A stretch of 40,229 bases of DNA from Streptomyces sp. NBC_00249. GTDB lineage: Bacteria; Actinomycetota; Actinomycetes; Streptomycetales; Streptomycetaceae. The stretch covers positions 1-40,229 of the forward strand of contig NZ_JAPEMV010000015.1 of NCBI RefSeq assembly GCF_026342355.1, given 5' to 3'. Each line of letters opens with the position of its first letter. Positions within the stretch are counted from its first letter, which is position 1. The position numbers and the translations under genes are program-made. Positions 16,031-23,924 of this stretch are shown here, one piece after another. The notes beneath the pieces are model-generated. The model was not told where the DNA came from and searched no databases. It was given only the letters and a program-made list of their open reading frames with translations.

Positions 16031-16891
16031 GTGATCGAGGTCGGGCAGCAGGGCGCGTTCAGTGTGAACAGTGTCGGCGTGGAGCGCCGACCGTTCCCCT
16101 TGAGTTTCAGCGTCCGCGAGACCGAGGGGCTGTGGCGGGTGACCGCCGGCGCGGCTCAGGCGGGCGAGCTGGTCGACCTGCTCGTGTCCGTGGCGAACGA
16201 CAAGGTTGCAGTGGTCTCGCTGGAGACCAACTCCTACCTGGACGAGAATTGGCACCCGCTACAGCCCGCGCTGATCGCGGCCGAGCTCGGCGTGCCGTGC
16301 ACGGTCCACCCCCTCGGCTCGCGGGCGTCTGGCACGCACGGACTCGCGGAGGAATTCCTGGTGATGGACCGGGACCTCTTGCCCCGTCTCCTCGACGGCA
16401 CCTGGTCGCCGTACGAGCTGACTCTGATCGACGTGCCCGCCGACGTGACCCCGGAGCAGCTCGACGATCTCGCCCTCGTGCTCGGCACGACCGGCGGCGA
16501 CGAGCCGCTCCTGAGCCGCCTGGCAGACTCCAGGATCTGGTTCTCGGGCCACGACGACTGCTACGTATCGCTGGAAACCCGCGACCCCGCCCTGCCGGCC
16601 GCCGTCCTGGCGCGGCTGCTGACCCTGCTGGCCGGCTCCGCCCTCGCCGAACTCACCGAGGAACCCCTCTCTCGCGTGCCCGAGCCCAGGCCCTGGCTGC
16701 CCGAGCAGCTGATCGCCACTGCACCCCACTGGATCGGAGCCCTGGGCAAAGTCACCGAGGATCTGGTCACCATCGGGCTGGCTGCCCTGCCCGACCCGTG
16801 GCGGCTGGGCGTCTCCTTCCCTCAGCAGGCCGACCTCACCGCGACGCTCGACATACGTCACGGCACCTGGCGGATCACGTCTGCGAGGTAA
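16031..16891 (+). CDS. Hypothetical protein
   Basis: Start chosen at GTG 16031 because GGGGGTGGGG precedes it at good spacing; an ATG at 15974 is possible but has no RBS. About 286 residues, acidic, soluble, no membrane segments. Features seen: SFSVRETEGLWRVTAGAAQA, LDENWHPLQPALIAAELGVP, and a late SGHDDCYVSLETRDPALPAA. It may be a two-domain repeat, since both halves carry a strand-rich segment followed by a Leu-rich helix, but I do not recognise the family. It stands alone, followed by the IS5-derived element. Confidence 0.65.
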   Translation: MIEVGQQGAFSVNSVGVERRPFPLSFSVRETEGLWRVTAGAAQAGELVDLLVSVANDKVAVVSLETNSYLDENWHPLQPALIAAELGVPCTVHPLGSRASGTHGLAEEFLVMDRDLLPRLLDGTWSPYELTLIDVPADVTPEQLDDLALVLGTTGGDEPLLSRLADSRIWFSGHDDCYVSLETRDPALPAAVLARLLTLLAGSALAELTEEPLSRVPEPRPWLPEQLIATAPHWIGALGKVTEDLVTIGLAALPDPWRLGVSFPQQADLTATLDIRHGTWRITSAR

Positions 16892-17012
16892 AACGCGGGA
16901 CCAACACCGCGAACTTCAGGCCGAGTTGACCACCAACCTCGCCACATATACGCAGACCACACCAACGAGCCGAAACGCAGAAAGCAACACCATGAATCGC
17001 TGCGAGCCCTTA

Positions 17013-17918
17013 GAGGTCCTTTTATCCCGCAATCTAGAGATTTGATGCGATTCTTGAGGCGGTCGGCTGCGGTGCGGTAGTGACCATTGATGGAGTCGGT
17101 GTCTGTGGGGTGTGTGAGGTGGCTTGTGGGGCGGGCTGGTTCTTGTGCCTGTCTCATCCCAGGAAGTCCGGCCGTGGATGGCCCGCGTGCTTCCAATGTC
17201 GCAGCCGTGCGCCTGGGCGCATTCGGTCCGCGGCGGTACGCCGGAATCATGACAACGCGACGTCCGTATCCGAGTGATCTGTCCGATGCGCGCTGGGAGT
17301 TGATCGAGCCGGTCCTCGCGGCCTGGCGTTTCGAGCGCCGTGGCCGGGCTCTGGACTTTGGCCGGCCTCCGCGGCATGACCTGCGCGAGATCATGAACGC
17401 GATCCTCTATGTGGACCGCACCGGATGCCAGTGGGCCTACCTCCCGCATGACTTCCCGCCGCACCAGAGCGTCTACGGCTGCTTCGCCAGATGGGCTGAC
17501 GAGGGCGTGTTCGCCCAGCTCAACGGCTTGCTCAGGCAGCTTTTGCGGGAGAAGGAAGGGCGGAATGCCGAGCCGTCTGCGTGTGTGATCGACGCTCAGA
17601 GCGTCAAGACCTCCACCAGCGTTCCTGCCGCCAGCCAGGGCATCGACATGGAAATCACCGCACGCAAGCCCGGGACCAAGGGTTTCACCCCCATACCCAA
17701 GCGGTGGGCAGTCGAGAGGACCTACGGCTGGCTCATGCTCCACCGCCGCCTGGCCCGCGACTACGAAACCCTGCCCACCCGCTCCGAAGCCATCATCCAC
17801 ATCGCGATGACCGACCTCATGGCCCGCCTCACCGGCGAGAACACCATCTCCTGGCGCGAACCGACACACCAGACCAAACGGCCGATCACGGGATAAAACA
17901 GCGGGATAAAACGACCTC
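17013..17918 (+). mobile_element. IS5-family element with internal deletion, intact ends
   Basis: 18-bp inverted repeats GAGGTCCTTTTATCCCGC (17013-17030) and, inverted, GAGGTCGTTTTATCCCGC (17901-17918) differ at one base. Both ends are flanked by TTA, the expected target duplication of this group. It separates the upstream sequence from the ribosome-binding site of the small ORF at 17940. Confidence 0.88.
17249..17896 (+). pseudogene. IS5-family transposase lacking its middle third
   Basis: The N-terminal part is normal (YPSDLSDARWELIEPVLAAW; YVDRTGCQWAYLPHDFPPHQ; ACVIDAQSVKTSTSVPA, first Asp). After SQGID it jumps in frame to MEITARKPGTKGFTPIPKRW and VERTYGWLMLHRRLARDYE (Glu region). In complete relatives these are separated by roughly 70 residues that include the second catalytic Asp (V-D-G-G-Y), which is missing here. 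The junction falls at a Gly-Ile-Asp present at both places, consistent with deletion between short repeats. The protein, 215 residues, should be inactive. Confidence 0.8.
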
Positions 17919-17939
17919 TTAGGAGGGGGAGGAGTCACG

Positions 17940-18125
17940 ATGCAGGTCCGCCTCGCCCTCGCCCTCGCCGGCTCCTTCGCCGACCCCGACCGCGCCAACG
18001 AGTTCGCACTCGCCCACCAGCTCCTCGACGGCCTCGGCCAACGCTCCAACACACTCCTTGCCCAGGTCGTCGCCCTGATCAAGGGCGCCGGGCCAGTGGC
18101 GTCACCGACCGCGCCCAGAGCCTGA
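17940..18125 (+). CDS. Small hypothetical protein
   Basis: 61 codons from ATG 17940 with a strong GGAGGGGGAGGAG 6-8 nt upstream. The sequence MQVRLALALAGSFADPDRAN, then FALAHQLLDGLGQRSNTLLA, is helical with GC3-rich codons. No domain recognised. The IS5-derived element sits 3 bp before the ribosome-binding site, so expression now depends on sequences inside that element. Confidence 0.5.
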   Translation: MQVRLALALAGSFADPDRANEFALAHQLLDGLGQRSNTLLAQVVALIKGAGPVASPTAPRA

Positions 18126-18244
18126 ACGCCGGATCTTCTTGTCGAGCGCTTCGACCTTCTGGTCCAGGTTGCCGATCTGGAGGCGCACTGCGGTGAGGTC
18201 GGACTTGATGATCCCGAACTCGCGGTCGTGCTGTGCCGCGACAC
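18102..18244 (-). pseudogene. Coiled-coil C-terminal fragment
   Basis: A minus-strand frame ending at TGA 18102-18104 reads HDREFGIIKSDLTAVRLQIG, NLDQKVEALDKKIRRSG, a clear heptad-patterned coiled coil. An in-frame stop lies just upstream and no start codon is available, so it appears to be the tail of a lost gene. It overlaps the end of the 17940 ORF on the opposite strand. Between 18245 and 18508 only a TATAT-containing promoter-like stretch near 18434 and a GGCCCC/GGGGCC stem are visible. Confidence 0.4.
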
Positions 18245-18508
18245 CGGGTCAGCACCGAGTTCCGGCGCACCGGAGCCCGCCCGACCTTGCCCCGTCGGGG
18301 TGGCCGCGTGTCCCCGGCCCCTGCGGGCGGGTGGGGCACCGTCATCCACGAACCGGCTGCAGAGGGGGCGTACGCGGGGCGCGGAGGGCTGCGGTGTGCA
18401 CCTCGCGCGCCCCGTACGACCCTGGTGCCATATATGAGGGGCTGCGTAGGGTTGGCCCCGCCGGAAGGGGGCCGTCCGGCGCGAGACGTGCAACCCGGGG
18501 GTGGGGTC

Positions 18509-19132
18509 GTGAGCCGATCGCAGGCGGAGCCGCAGTGGGTGGAGGAGGACCTCCTCCGGGAGATCGCCCGTGAGGTGGTGGAGAAGGTGGCACCGCACGA
18601 GGTGGTCCTCTTCCCCTACGAGAGCGCAGCCTACTTCGAGGATCCTCGCAAGGCACTGAAGGCGGCACGTAAGCGGGCGGCCGCGAAACCGAAGGACGAG
18701 CCGTTCGGCTTCGGGGGCGGCGAGCTGGTTTCCATCGTGACCCCCATCGTGCTGGAGATGCTCGACGCCGCGCTGGTCGCTGTGGGCGCGCACCTGATGG
18801 TGACCGGGGTGGAGCGGAGCGCCGGCCCGGTGCGCGCCGGGGTACGACGCATGCTGCGGCGTCCGGCCCCGGCGGCAGCGGAGGAGGGGCCTGCCGACGT
18901 AGGGGAGGCCGAAGAGGCGGCCCCGGCGGTCGGGGCCGCGCCTGCCCCCGAGGCTGCTGCGGTGGAGGGACCCGTTCGGCCCGCCGGGACGGCGGAGGAG
19001 CTGCCTCCCGCCCTCAGGGCGGCCCTGTGGCAGAAGGTGTACGAGCACGCCCTGAGTTTCGGCATCGACGAGGGCGGATCCCGACTGCTGGCCGACGCGG
19101 TGCTCGGCGGCCTTACGGGCCCCACCTCCTAG
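18509..19132 (+). CDS. Hypothetical protein preceding a metalloprotease
   Basis: 207 codons from GTG 18509 with GGGGTGGGG upstream. Residues 1-55 are soluble (WVEEDLLREIAREVVEKVAP, HEVVLFPYESAAYF), then a basic helix (RKALKAARKRAAAKPK). A hydrophobic stretch follows (LVSIVTPIVLEMLDAALVAV, about residues 75-94), then a long Ala/Pro/Glu-rich linker and a C-terminal helical segment (ALRAALWQKVYEHALSFGID). I do not recognise the family. It ends 32 bp before the M48 protease on the same strand, so co-expression is likely and it may be its partner or substrate adaptor. Confidence 0.65.
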   Translation: MSRSQAEPQWVEEDLLREIAREVVEKVAPHEVVLFPYESAAYFEDPRKALKAARKRAAAKPKDEPFGFGGGELVSIVTPIVLEMLDAALVAVGAHLMVTGVERSAGPVRAGVRRMLRRPAPAAAEEGPADVGEAEEAAPAVGAAPAPEAAAVEGPVRPAGTAEELPPALRAALWQKVYEHALSFGIDEGGSRLLADAVLGGLTGPTS

Positions 19133-19164
19133 CGGGTCCGCCCACGAGCGCTCCGGGGTCCGCG

Positions 19165-21831
19165 ATGCCGACGCCTGTCACTCCGACGATTCCCCCACCC
19201 GCGGCCGCACCGGATCCCTCCGGAGTGCCCGCGGGGACGACGTTCCGGTTCCTTCTGCTGATCTCCGCGCTCCTGGGCGCGTCCGTCTTCGTCTACAACA
19301 CCGTGTACCTCGCCTTCGCCCCCGGCGCCGATCGCGCGCAGGCGGCCTACGAACAGTGCTCCGCGGCGGCGGGCCGGACCGGGGAGGACGGCCGGACCGT
19401 CGACTACCTGGGCTCCTTCCTCACCTGCACCGCGGAGGTCGAGCGTACGAAGGCTCCCTGGGTCGTGGCCGGGGTCGTCCTTCTCCTGGCCCTCGCGGGG
19501 CTGCTGTACTGGGCCGAGCCCAGGGTGCAGGTCCGCAAGCACGGCCTGGTCGCCTTCGCTCCGGGGGACGCCGAAGGCGCGGCCCTCGTACGCCTCCTGC
19601 ACGAGTTGGTCGCCGAGGCGGGTCTGCGCCGGCCACCCCGGTTCTTCCTGCGCCGGTCCTGGGGGTCGGTCACGGCCCGCGCGTTCGGGCGCGCGGGCTG
19701 GTACGCCGTGGTCCTCGACGCGGGACTCGTCATGCAGTTCCGTCCGGACCCCGCGCGACTGCGTGCGCTGGTCCTGCATGAGCTCGCGCACCTGCGCAAC
19801 AGGGACACCGATATCGCGTGCCTCACTCGGTCGTTGAACTGGGCCTTCCTGCCCCTGGGGGTACTCCCTCTCGCTGTCGGCCTGATCGGGATCGCGCCCG
19901 GGGACGCGCTGGGCGTGGGGCTGCGGGCAGCGGTCCTGCTGGGCCTCGTCCTGCTGACCTCCCAGGCCGTGCTGCGGTCCCGGGAACACGGCGCGGACGT
20001 GCGCGCCGCGTCGTGGAGCGGTGTCCGCCAGGACCTTCTTGCCGCGATTGCGGTGGCGGTGGACATCCGCCGTCCGTGGTGGAAGGGACCGCGCAACTTC
20101 CACCCCACCAAGGAACAGCGGATCCACCTCGTGCACCACCCGGACCAGCTGTTCCGTATCGGGTTCTGGGAGTGCTGCGCGGCCGGACTGGCCGCCATGA
20201 GCGCCGGCAGCGGCTTCCTGATCCTGTGGTGGCTGACGGTCCACGAGGCGGACCCGCTGCAGAGCCGGTGGGCGGCCGCGCTCGTCGTCTCGCCCGCTGT
20301 CGCGGCCGTTGTCGGGCTCGGGGCGTGGCGTACGGCGGCCCGGTCCGACGGCACCGTCCGGGAGATCATGCTCCCCGCACTCGGCCTCACGGTGGGCCTC
20401 GTACTTGGCAGGGCCCTGGCCGTGAACAGCGGGATGGAGACGGACTCGTCCTGGCCGTTCTCCTCCGGGGATCCGGCAGCCCTCCTGCCGGCGTTGTCCC
20501 TTGCCGCCGTGCTGGTCCTGTTCACGTGGTGGGCGACCCAGGTCGCGGTCGCCTGGGGAGCTCCGGCCGGTGCGGCCGCTCCTCGGCGCACGCGGTGGGC
20601 GGTGGGCTGGGTGGCCGCCTCTTTGATCCTGTCGGTCACGATCGCTTTGTGGACGGTCCTGACCGACACGGCGGACTGGCTCACCACCATCGGGGAGGGG
20701 GTGAGCGCCGACCACCGTGCCGTGGCGCAGGTGGCGCCAGCGGGGCCGTACTGGCTCTGGTCAGCCGTTCACCACCCGCTGCTGCTGCGTTTCGCGCAGT
20801 GGACACCGCTGGCCCTGGCGCTCGTCACGGTGTGGGCGGTGCCGCTCGCCGCCCGCTTGCGGGCCGCACCGCGGCAGACGCGGGCGGCCGGGAGCGTGGC
20901 GGACACCCGGACGGGGGTCTGGAGCGACTGGCCGTTCGTGGTCACCCTGGCCTGCCTGGCCGCCACCGCGGCCTTCATCGGCGGCACGCTCGTCTCCCGG
21001 CTCCTGATCCACTCCGGCATCCCCGAGAGGACCCGTACGATGGACGGTTTCCTGCACGCCTTCACCCACGGAAACCTCGTCGCCGCCATGCTCCTCCAGG
21101 GCCTCGTCGCCCTCGCCACGGCGGCCCTGCTCGTACGGCGGCACGGCAGCACGGCCGCGCTCTACGGCCTCATGGCGGCCTTCCTGACCGGGTGTCTGGT
21201 CACGGCGGTGTTCTTCGGTGGCGTCCTGGCCGCCGGCTGCGTCGACGCGCTCGCGCTGCGCCCCGCCGAATGCGGCGGGATCGCGCTGCCCTTCGTACGC
21301 AACACCCTGCTGCGGATCCTCCTCGGTGGCACGGCCTGCTCGCTGATCGCGCTCACGGCAGGGGCCGTTGCTCTGTCCGTACGCCGCCGACTCCGGCGGA
21401 CGTCTCGGCCGCAACCAGCGGCGGAGGCGTTGGCGCACGGGATGGTGTACGAGGGCAGGCTCACCGCACGACGGGTCGGCCTGTCGGCGCTGCTCCTGGC
21501 CGGAAGCGTGGCGCTGTTCGCGTGCACCACGGACCCGACCGACCGGCCCGTCGGCCCGCCGATGGGCGGGATCGAAGAAGTCCGTTCCGCCTGCCGGCAA
21601 TACGACGAACTGCTGGGCTCGCTCGACGCGCTCACGACAGCAGAGGTGCACACTCGGCTGGACGAGGCGAGTCAGCTGGCCGTCCGGGGCCGGGAGCCGG
21701 CGCTCGCACTCGCCTTCACGGAGCACTTCCGAGCCGCTCTCGAAGGCGATGCAGCGGCATTCGAGGCTCATGGGGAGCGGATCGAGCAGCGCTGTGCCAC
21801 TGCCGGGGTCGTTCTGGTGAACCTTCCCTGA
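19165..21831 (+). CDS. Large polytopic M48-family metalloprotease
   Basis: 889 codons from ATG 19165; the upstream in-frame extension overlaps the previous gene and lacks coding character. An N-terminal Pro-rich stretch leads to two membrane helices (about residues 25-47 and 92-112), then the zinc site HELAH (residues 205-209) and the third ligand in REHGAD (Glu274), as in M48/HtpX-Ste24-type enzymes. The protein continues with many further hydrophobic helices and a C-terminal segment (IEEVRSACRQYDELLGSLDA ...) after a last TM/lipobox-like LLAGSVALFAC. Standard M48 proteins have about 300 residues, so the 500-residue membrane extension is unusual. It should cleave membrane or periplasmic-side proteins. 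Probably in operon with the 18509 gene. Confidence 0.8.
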   Translation: MPTPVTPTIPPPAAAPDPSGVPAGTTFRFLLLISALLGASVFVYNTVYLAFAPGADRAQAAYEQCSAAAGRTGEDGRTVDYLGSFLTCTAEVERTKAPWVVAGVVLLLALAGLLYWAEPRVQVRKHGLVAFAPGDAEGAALVRLLHELVAEAGLRRPPRFFLRRSWGSVTARAFGRAGWYAVVLDAGLVMQFRPDPARLRALVLHELAHLRNRDTDIACLTRSLNWAFLPLGVLPLAVGLIGIAPGDALGVGLRAAVLLGLVLLTSQAVLRSREHGADVRAASWSGVRQDLLAAIAVAVDIRRPWWKGPRNFHPTKEQRIHLVHHPDQLFRIGFWECCAAGLAAMSAGSGFLILWWLTVHEADPLQSRWAAALVVSPAVAAVVGLGAWRTAARSDGTVREIMLPALGLTVGLVLGRALAVNSGMETDSSWPFSSGDPAALLPALSLAAVLVLFTWWATQVAVAWGAPAGAAAPRRTRWAVGWVAASLILSVTIALWTVLTDTADWLTTIGEGVSADHRAVAQVAPAGPYWLWSAVHHPLLLRFAQWTPLALALVTVWAVPLAARLRAAPRQTRAAGSVADTRTGVWSDWPFVVTLACLAATAAFIGGTLVSRLLIHSGIPERTRTMDGFLHAFTHGNLVAAMLLQGLVALATAALLVRRHGSTAALYGLMAAFLTGCLVTAVFFGGVLAAGCVDALALRPAECGGIALPFVRNTLLRILLGGTACSLIALTAGAVALSVRRRLRRTSRPQPAAEALAHGMVYEGRLTARRVGLSALLLAGSVALFACTTDPTDRPVGPPMGGIEEVRSACRQYDELLGSLDALTTAEVHTRLDEASQLAVRGREPALALAFTEHFRAALEGDAAAFEAHGERIEQRCATAGVVLVNLP

Positions 21832-21879
21832 ACGGGCCACGACGCGGCGCTCGCCCAGAGGGACACCCGCACGTTCGCA

Positions 21880-22416
21880 TCAGTCGCCGCCGGTCTGCCG
21901 CACATAGCTCACTCCGTCGAGCACGAGATTCTCGAACGTATAGCCGTACCCGGCGTCGAATTCACTGACCGACCACCGCGCATACCGGATCGGTCCGCCC
22001 GACACGTAGAGAACCATGGAGGAATTGCCGACGACTGCCGGGCCGGTCAGGACCCGGCGGTTGTTGTAGTGGAGAACGACATTTCCGTCGGCCGTGAAGA
22101 TGATCCGGGCGAGCTGGGCCTTGTCCGGATTGTCTCCGTCCCACTCGCCGATGAGCGCGGGAGGTACGGAGCCCCGGGGCAGAACCGGAGGAGCTGGAGG
22201 GGGCGTTGGAAGAGGCGTTGGAGTGGGCGGAGGCACGCCGGGGGATGTCCGGGGATCGGGGGTCGGCTCGGGTCGGCGACCGGTCTCGTGCGGGTCGCCC
22301 GTCGGCGTGAACTACTCGGGATCCACGCCCTGATTCGGTTCACCGCACCCGGTCGTAAGCGCGGCCACGCAGATCGCTGCGACTGCGGCCCGCTTGAACA
22401 GCATTCCCATGAACAT
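21880..22416 (-). pseudogene. Lipoprotein gene interrupted by an amber codon
   Basis: From ATG 22416 (RBS GGGGG) the frame encodes a signal peptide (MFMGMLFKRAAVAAICVAAL, TTGC lipobox), then GEPNQGVDPE followed by TAG at 22314-22312. The same frame continues without another stop: FTPTGDPHETGRRPEPTPDP, a Pro/Thr-rich linker (PPPTPTPLPTPPPAPP) and a strand-rich domain (LIGEWDGDNPDKAQLARIIF ... LVLDGVSYVRQTGGD). That domain resembles lipocalin-like or META-like ligand folds only in general pattern. A GTG at 22236 could restart translation, but without a signal peptide. It is convergent with the M48 gene and may be an accessory of it. A sequencing error cannot be excluded. Confidence 0.75.
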
Positions 22417-22564
22417 CAATGCCCCCAGTTTTCGTTTGGGTTGGTGCAGCATTGCGCGAAGGAGAGCGGAGAGTCCCTGGGAGCGTACTCCCGTCAGAAT
22501 TCGTGAGGAATGCCTTTATCGCGACGATGCCCTTGGGTTCGTCTGGCCGCGGATCCGTTGCCCA

Positions 22565-22601
22565 CGGGCCGGGCGGGCCGGGCGGGCTGGGCGGGCTGGT
22601 G
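22565..22601 (+). other. G-tract repeat (GGGCGGGC units)
   Basis: Four or more closely spaced GGG runs in near-tandem GGGCCGGGCGGG / GGGCTGGGCGGG units. This could form a G-quadruplex on the plus strand. It lies in the otherwise empty 22417-22688 stretch upstream of the lipoprotein gene. Confidence 0.4.
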
Positions 22602-22688
22602 TGACCGGGGAGCCAGCGGGCAGAGCCCCGGTCCGCCGTTCTGGCTCCCCCCGTGACCCCAACTGGCCTGCCGCGACGCGCGAGAAGA

Positions 22689-22842
22689 GACTGGCCGCTC
22701 TACCAGCTGGCCGACAAGGCCGGCAGCGCCCGCCCCCGTACCCGCGCCCTCCAGCGCGTCGCCCCCCAGACCCAGCCCCTGCTGGACAACCTCACCGACA
22801 CCCCGGCGCTGGTCCTGGGCCGCCATATGAGCGTCCTCGCGT
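22689..22842 (+). pseudogene. MmyB-type regulator fragment
   Basis: One plus-strand frame reads DWPLYQLADKAGSARPRTRA, then PQTQPLLDNLTDTPALVLGR and HMSVLA. This matches the linker and start of the MmyB-like ligand-binding domain found C-terminal to HTH domains in many actinobacterial regulators (L-x-x-L-T-D-T-P-A-x-V-L-G-R-x-x-D-V-L-A). Both the HTH and the rest of the ligand domain are missing. The fragment ends exactly where the next hairpin begins. Confidence 0.6.
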
Positions 22843-22881
22843 TGGCTTTGTACACGAGTAGCGTCCTCGTGAACAAAGCCA
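22843..22881. terminator. 16-bp hairpin between convergent genes
   Basis: TGGCTTTGTACACGAG (22843-22858) and CTCGTGAACAAAGCCA (22866-22881) pair with one mismatch around a 7-nt loop. Placement between the end of the plus-strand fragment and the end of the minus-strand regulator suits a bidirectional terminator. The sharp stop of homology at its left arm, and the direct repeat AGCGTCCTCG (22830-22839, 22860-22869), also fit the scar of an excised or collapsed IS. Confidence 0.5.
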
Positions 22882-22887
22882 GCCCCA

Positions 22888-23877
22888 TCAGGCGAGGGCG
22901 TCGCCGAGCAGCCGGCGCGGCGCGCCCTCCAGGTGTTGGTGGAGCAGCTGGGCGCGGGAGTGCACCAGGCCGCTCCGGTAGGCGGGCGGTAGCCGGTCGT
23001 AGACGGCGGCGGCCATCGCGGCCGCCGCGCCTGGATCTCCGTCGACCCGCAGGCAGGCGGCGGTGTCCATGGCGATCAGGGCGCGGGTCATGACCGATGG
23101 CGAGACCGTGAGGGCCAGGGCGTCGTCCTGTGCCCGGTATGCGGCGCGGGTGTCGCCGAGCAGCGTGTACGCCTGGGAGAGGTGCACCGCGTGCTTCTGG
23201 GGCGGGTACCCGAACCAAGTGTCCGCCGCCTCCGGGCCGTCGAGCTGTTCGGCCAGGGTGCGGACGTCGTCCACCGCCCGCCGTGCGCCGGGGACGTCGC
23301 CGACGGCGGCCAGGGCGCGGGCGTGGACGGCGGCCGCCAGGCCGGAGATCCCGGCGGCCGTGCGCGCCAGGTCGGTGCGGTCCCGTGCGGGGTGGGGCCG
23401 GCGCAGGACGGTGGCGAGGAGCGCCAGGTCCTCACGCATCTCGCCTAGGACCGTGTCGGGGGCCCGCCCGTTGTAGCCGCCCCGGTGCCGCTCGAAGGCG
23501 CCCTCCAGGTAGGCGAGATCCCCGGCGCCGTCGGCGTCCAAGCCGGTGTCGATGCCCTCCCGGGCCTGCGCGATGCCGGGCAGCACGGCGAACCCCGCCG
23601 TGGCCGCCGCGAGGGTGAACAGCTTGCGTCGCTTCACGTCGTCGTCCTTCCTCTGCTGCCTGCGATGCCTCCGGGTGTTGTCCAGGGCCTGGTCCAGCTG
23701 CTCGTCGGTCACGCCGTAGACGGTGCGGATCGCCGTACGCCAGACCGGAGTCGGTAACCGCTTCTCGGTCTCCCAGCGCTTCAGGTTCTCGACCGTGCAC
23801 ACGAGACCGGCGGCGGTCATGAGCTTGGCCTGCTGCTCGCGGGTCCGGTCCGCCCGCTCCCTGATGGTGCGCAACAG
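22888..23877 (-). CDS. HTH regulator with TPR-like C-terminal domain
   Basis: Coding character begins at GELLRTIRERADRTREQQAK, close to 23880. Candidate starts are CTG 23877 or TTG 23874; the ATG at 24012 lies inside the divergent gene and adds an implausible Arg/Pro tail. The HTH (residues 1-65) ends in RTVYGVTDEQLDQAL. A basic stretch and a hydrophobic segment follow (VKRRKLFTLAAATAGFAVLP, then GIAQA), resembling a Tat-like signal in the middle of the protein. The rest is helical repeats (AAVHARALAAVGDVPGARRA; HLSQAYTLLGDTRAAYRAQD). This arrangement is common in Streptomyces regulators. It is divergent from the JmjC gene with only about 50 bp between. Confidence 0.7.
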   Translation of the reverse strand: MLRTIRERADRTREQQAKLMTAAGLVCTVENLKRWETEKRLPTPVWRTAIRTVYGVTDEQLDQALDNTRRHRRQQRKDDDVKRRKLFTLAAATAGFAVLPGIAQAREGIDTGLDADGAGDLAYLEGAFERHRGGYNGRAPDTVLGEMREDLALLATVLRRPHPARDRTDLARTAAGISGLAAAVHARALAAVGDVPGARRAVDDVRTLAEQLDGPEAADTWFGYPPQKHAVHLSQAYTLLGDTRAAYRAQDDALALTVSPSVMTRALIAMDTAACLRVDGDPGAAAAMAAAVYDRLPPAYRSGLVHSRAQLLHQHLEGAPRRLLGDALA

Positions 23878-23924
23878 CTCGCCGATTCCGGGGCAAGGGC
23901 GACGGCAACGACTGATCGCCGACC

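Noticed and set aside
16916..19048. 710-codon minus-strand open frame
   Set aside because: It runs antisense through the IS5 transposase and the 18509 gene, has Arg/Pro/Ser-rich composition and no domain. Open frames on the opposite strand are common in high-GC DNA. Only a short coiled-coil frame at 18102-18244 (a different frame) looks real.
19818..21968. 716-codon plus-strand frame inside the M48 gene
   Set aside because: Out-of-frame shadow of the metalloprotease, dominated by Gly/Arg/Pro, with no motifs.
22394..22861. 155-codon plus-strand ORF MNSIPMNINAPSF...
   Set aside because: Its start lies over the lipoprotein signal sequence on the other strand and the rest is Arg/Pro/Gly repeats. 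Only another frame at 22689-22842 has real homology.
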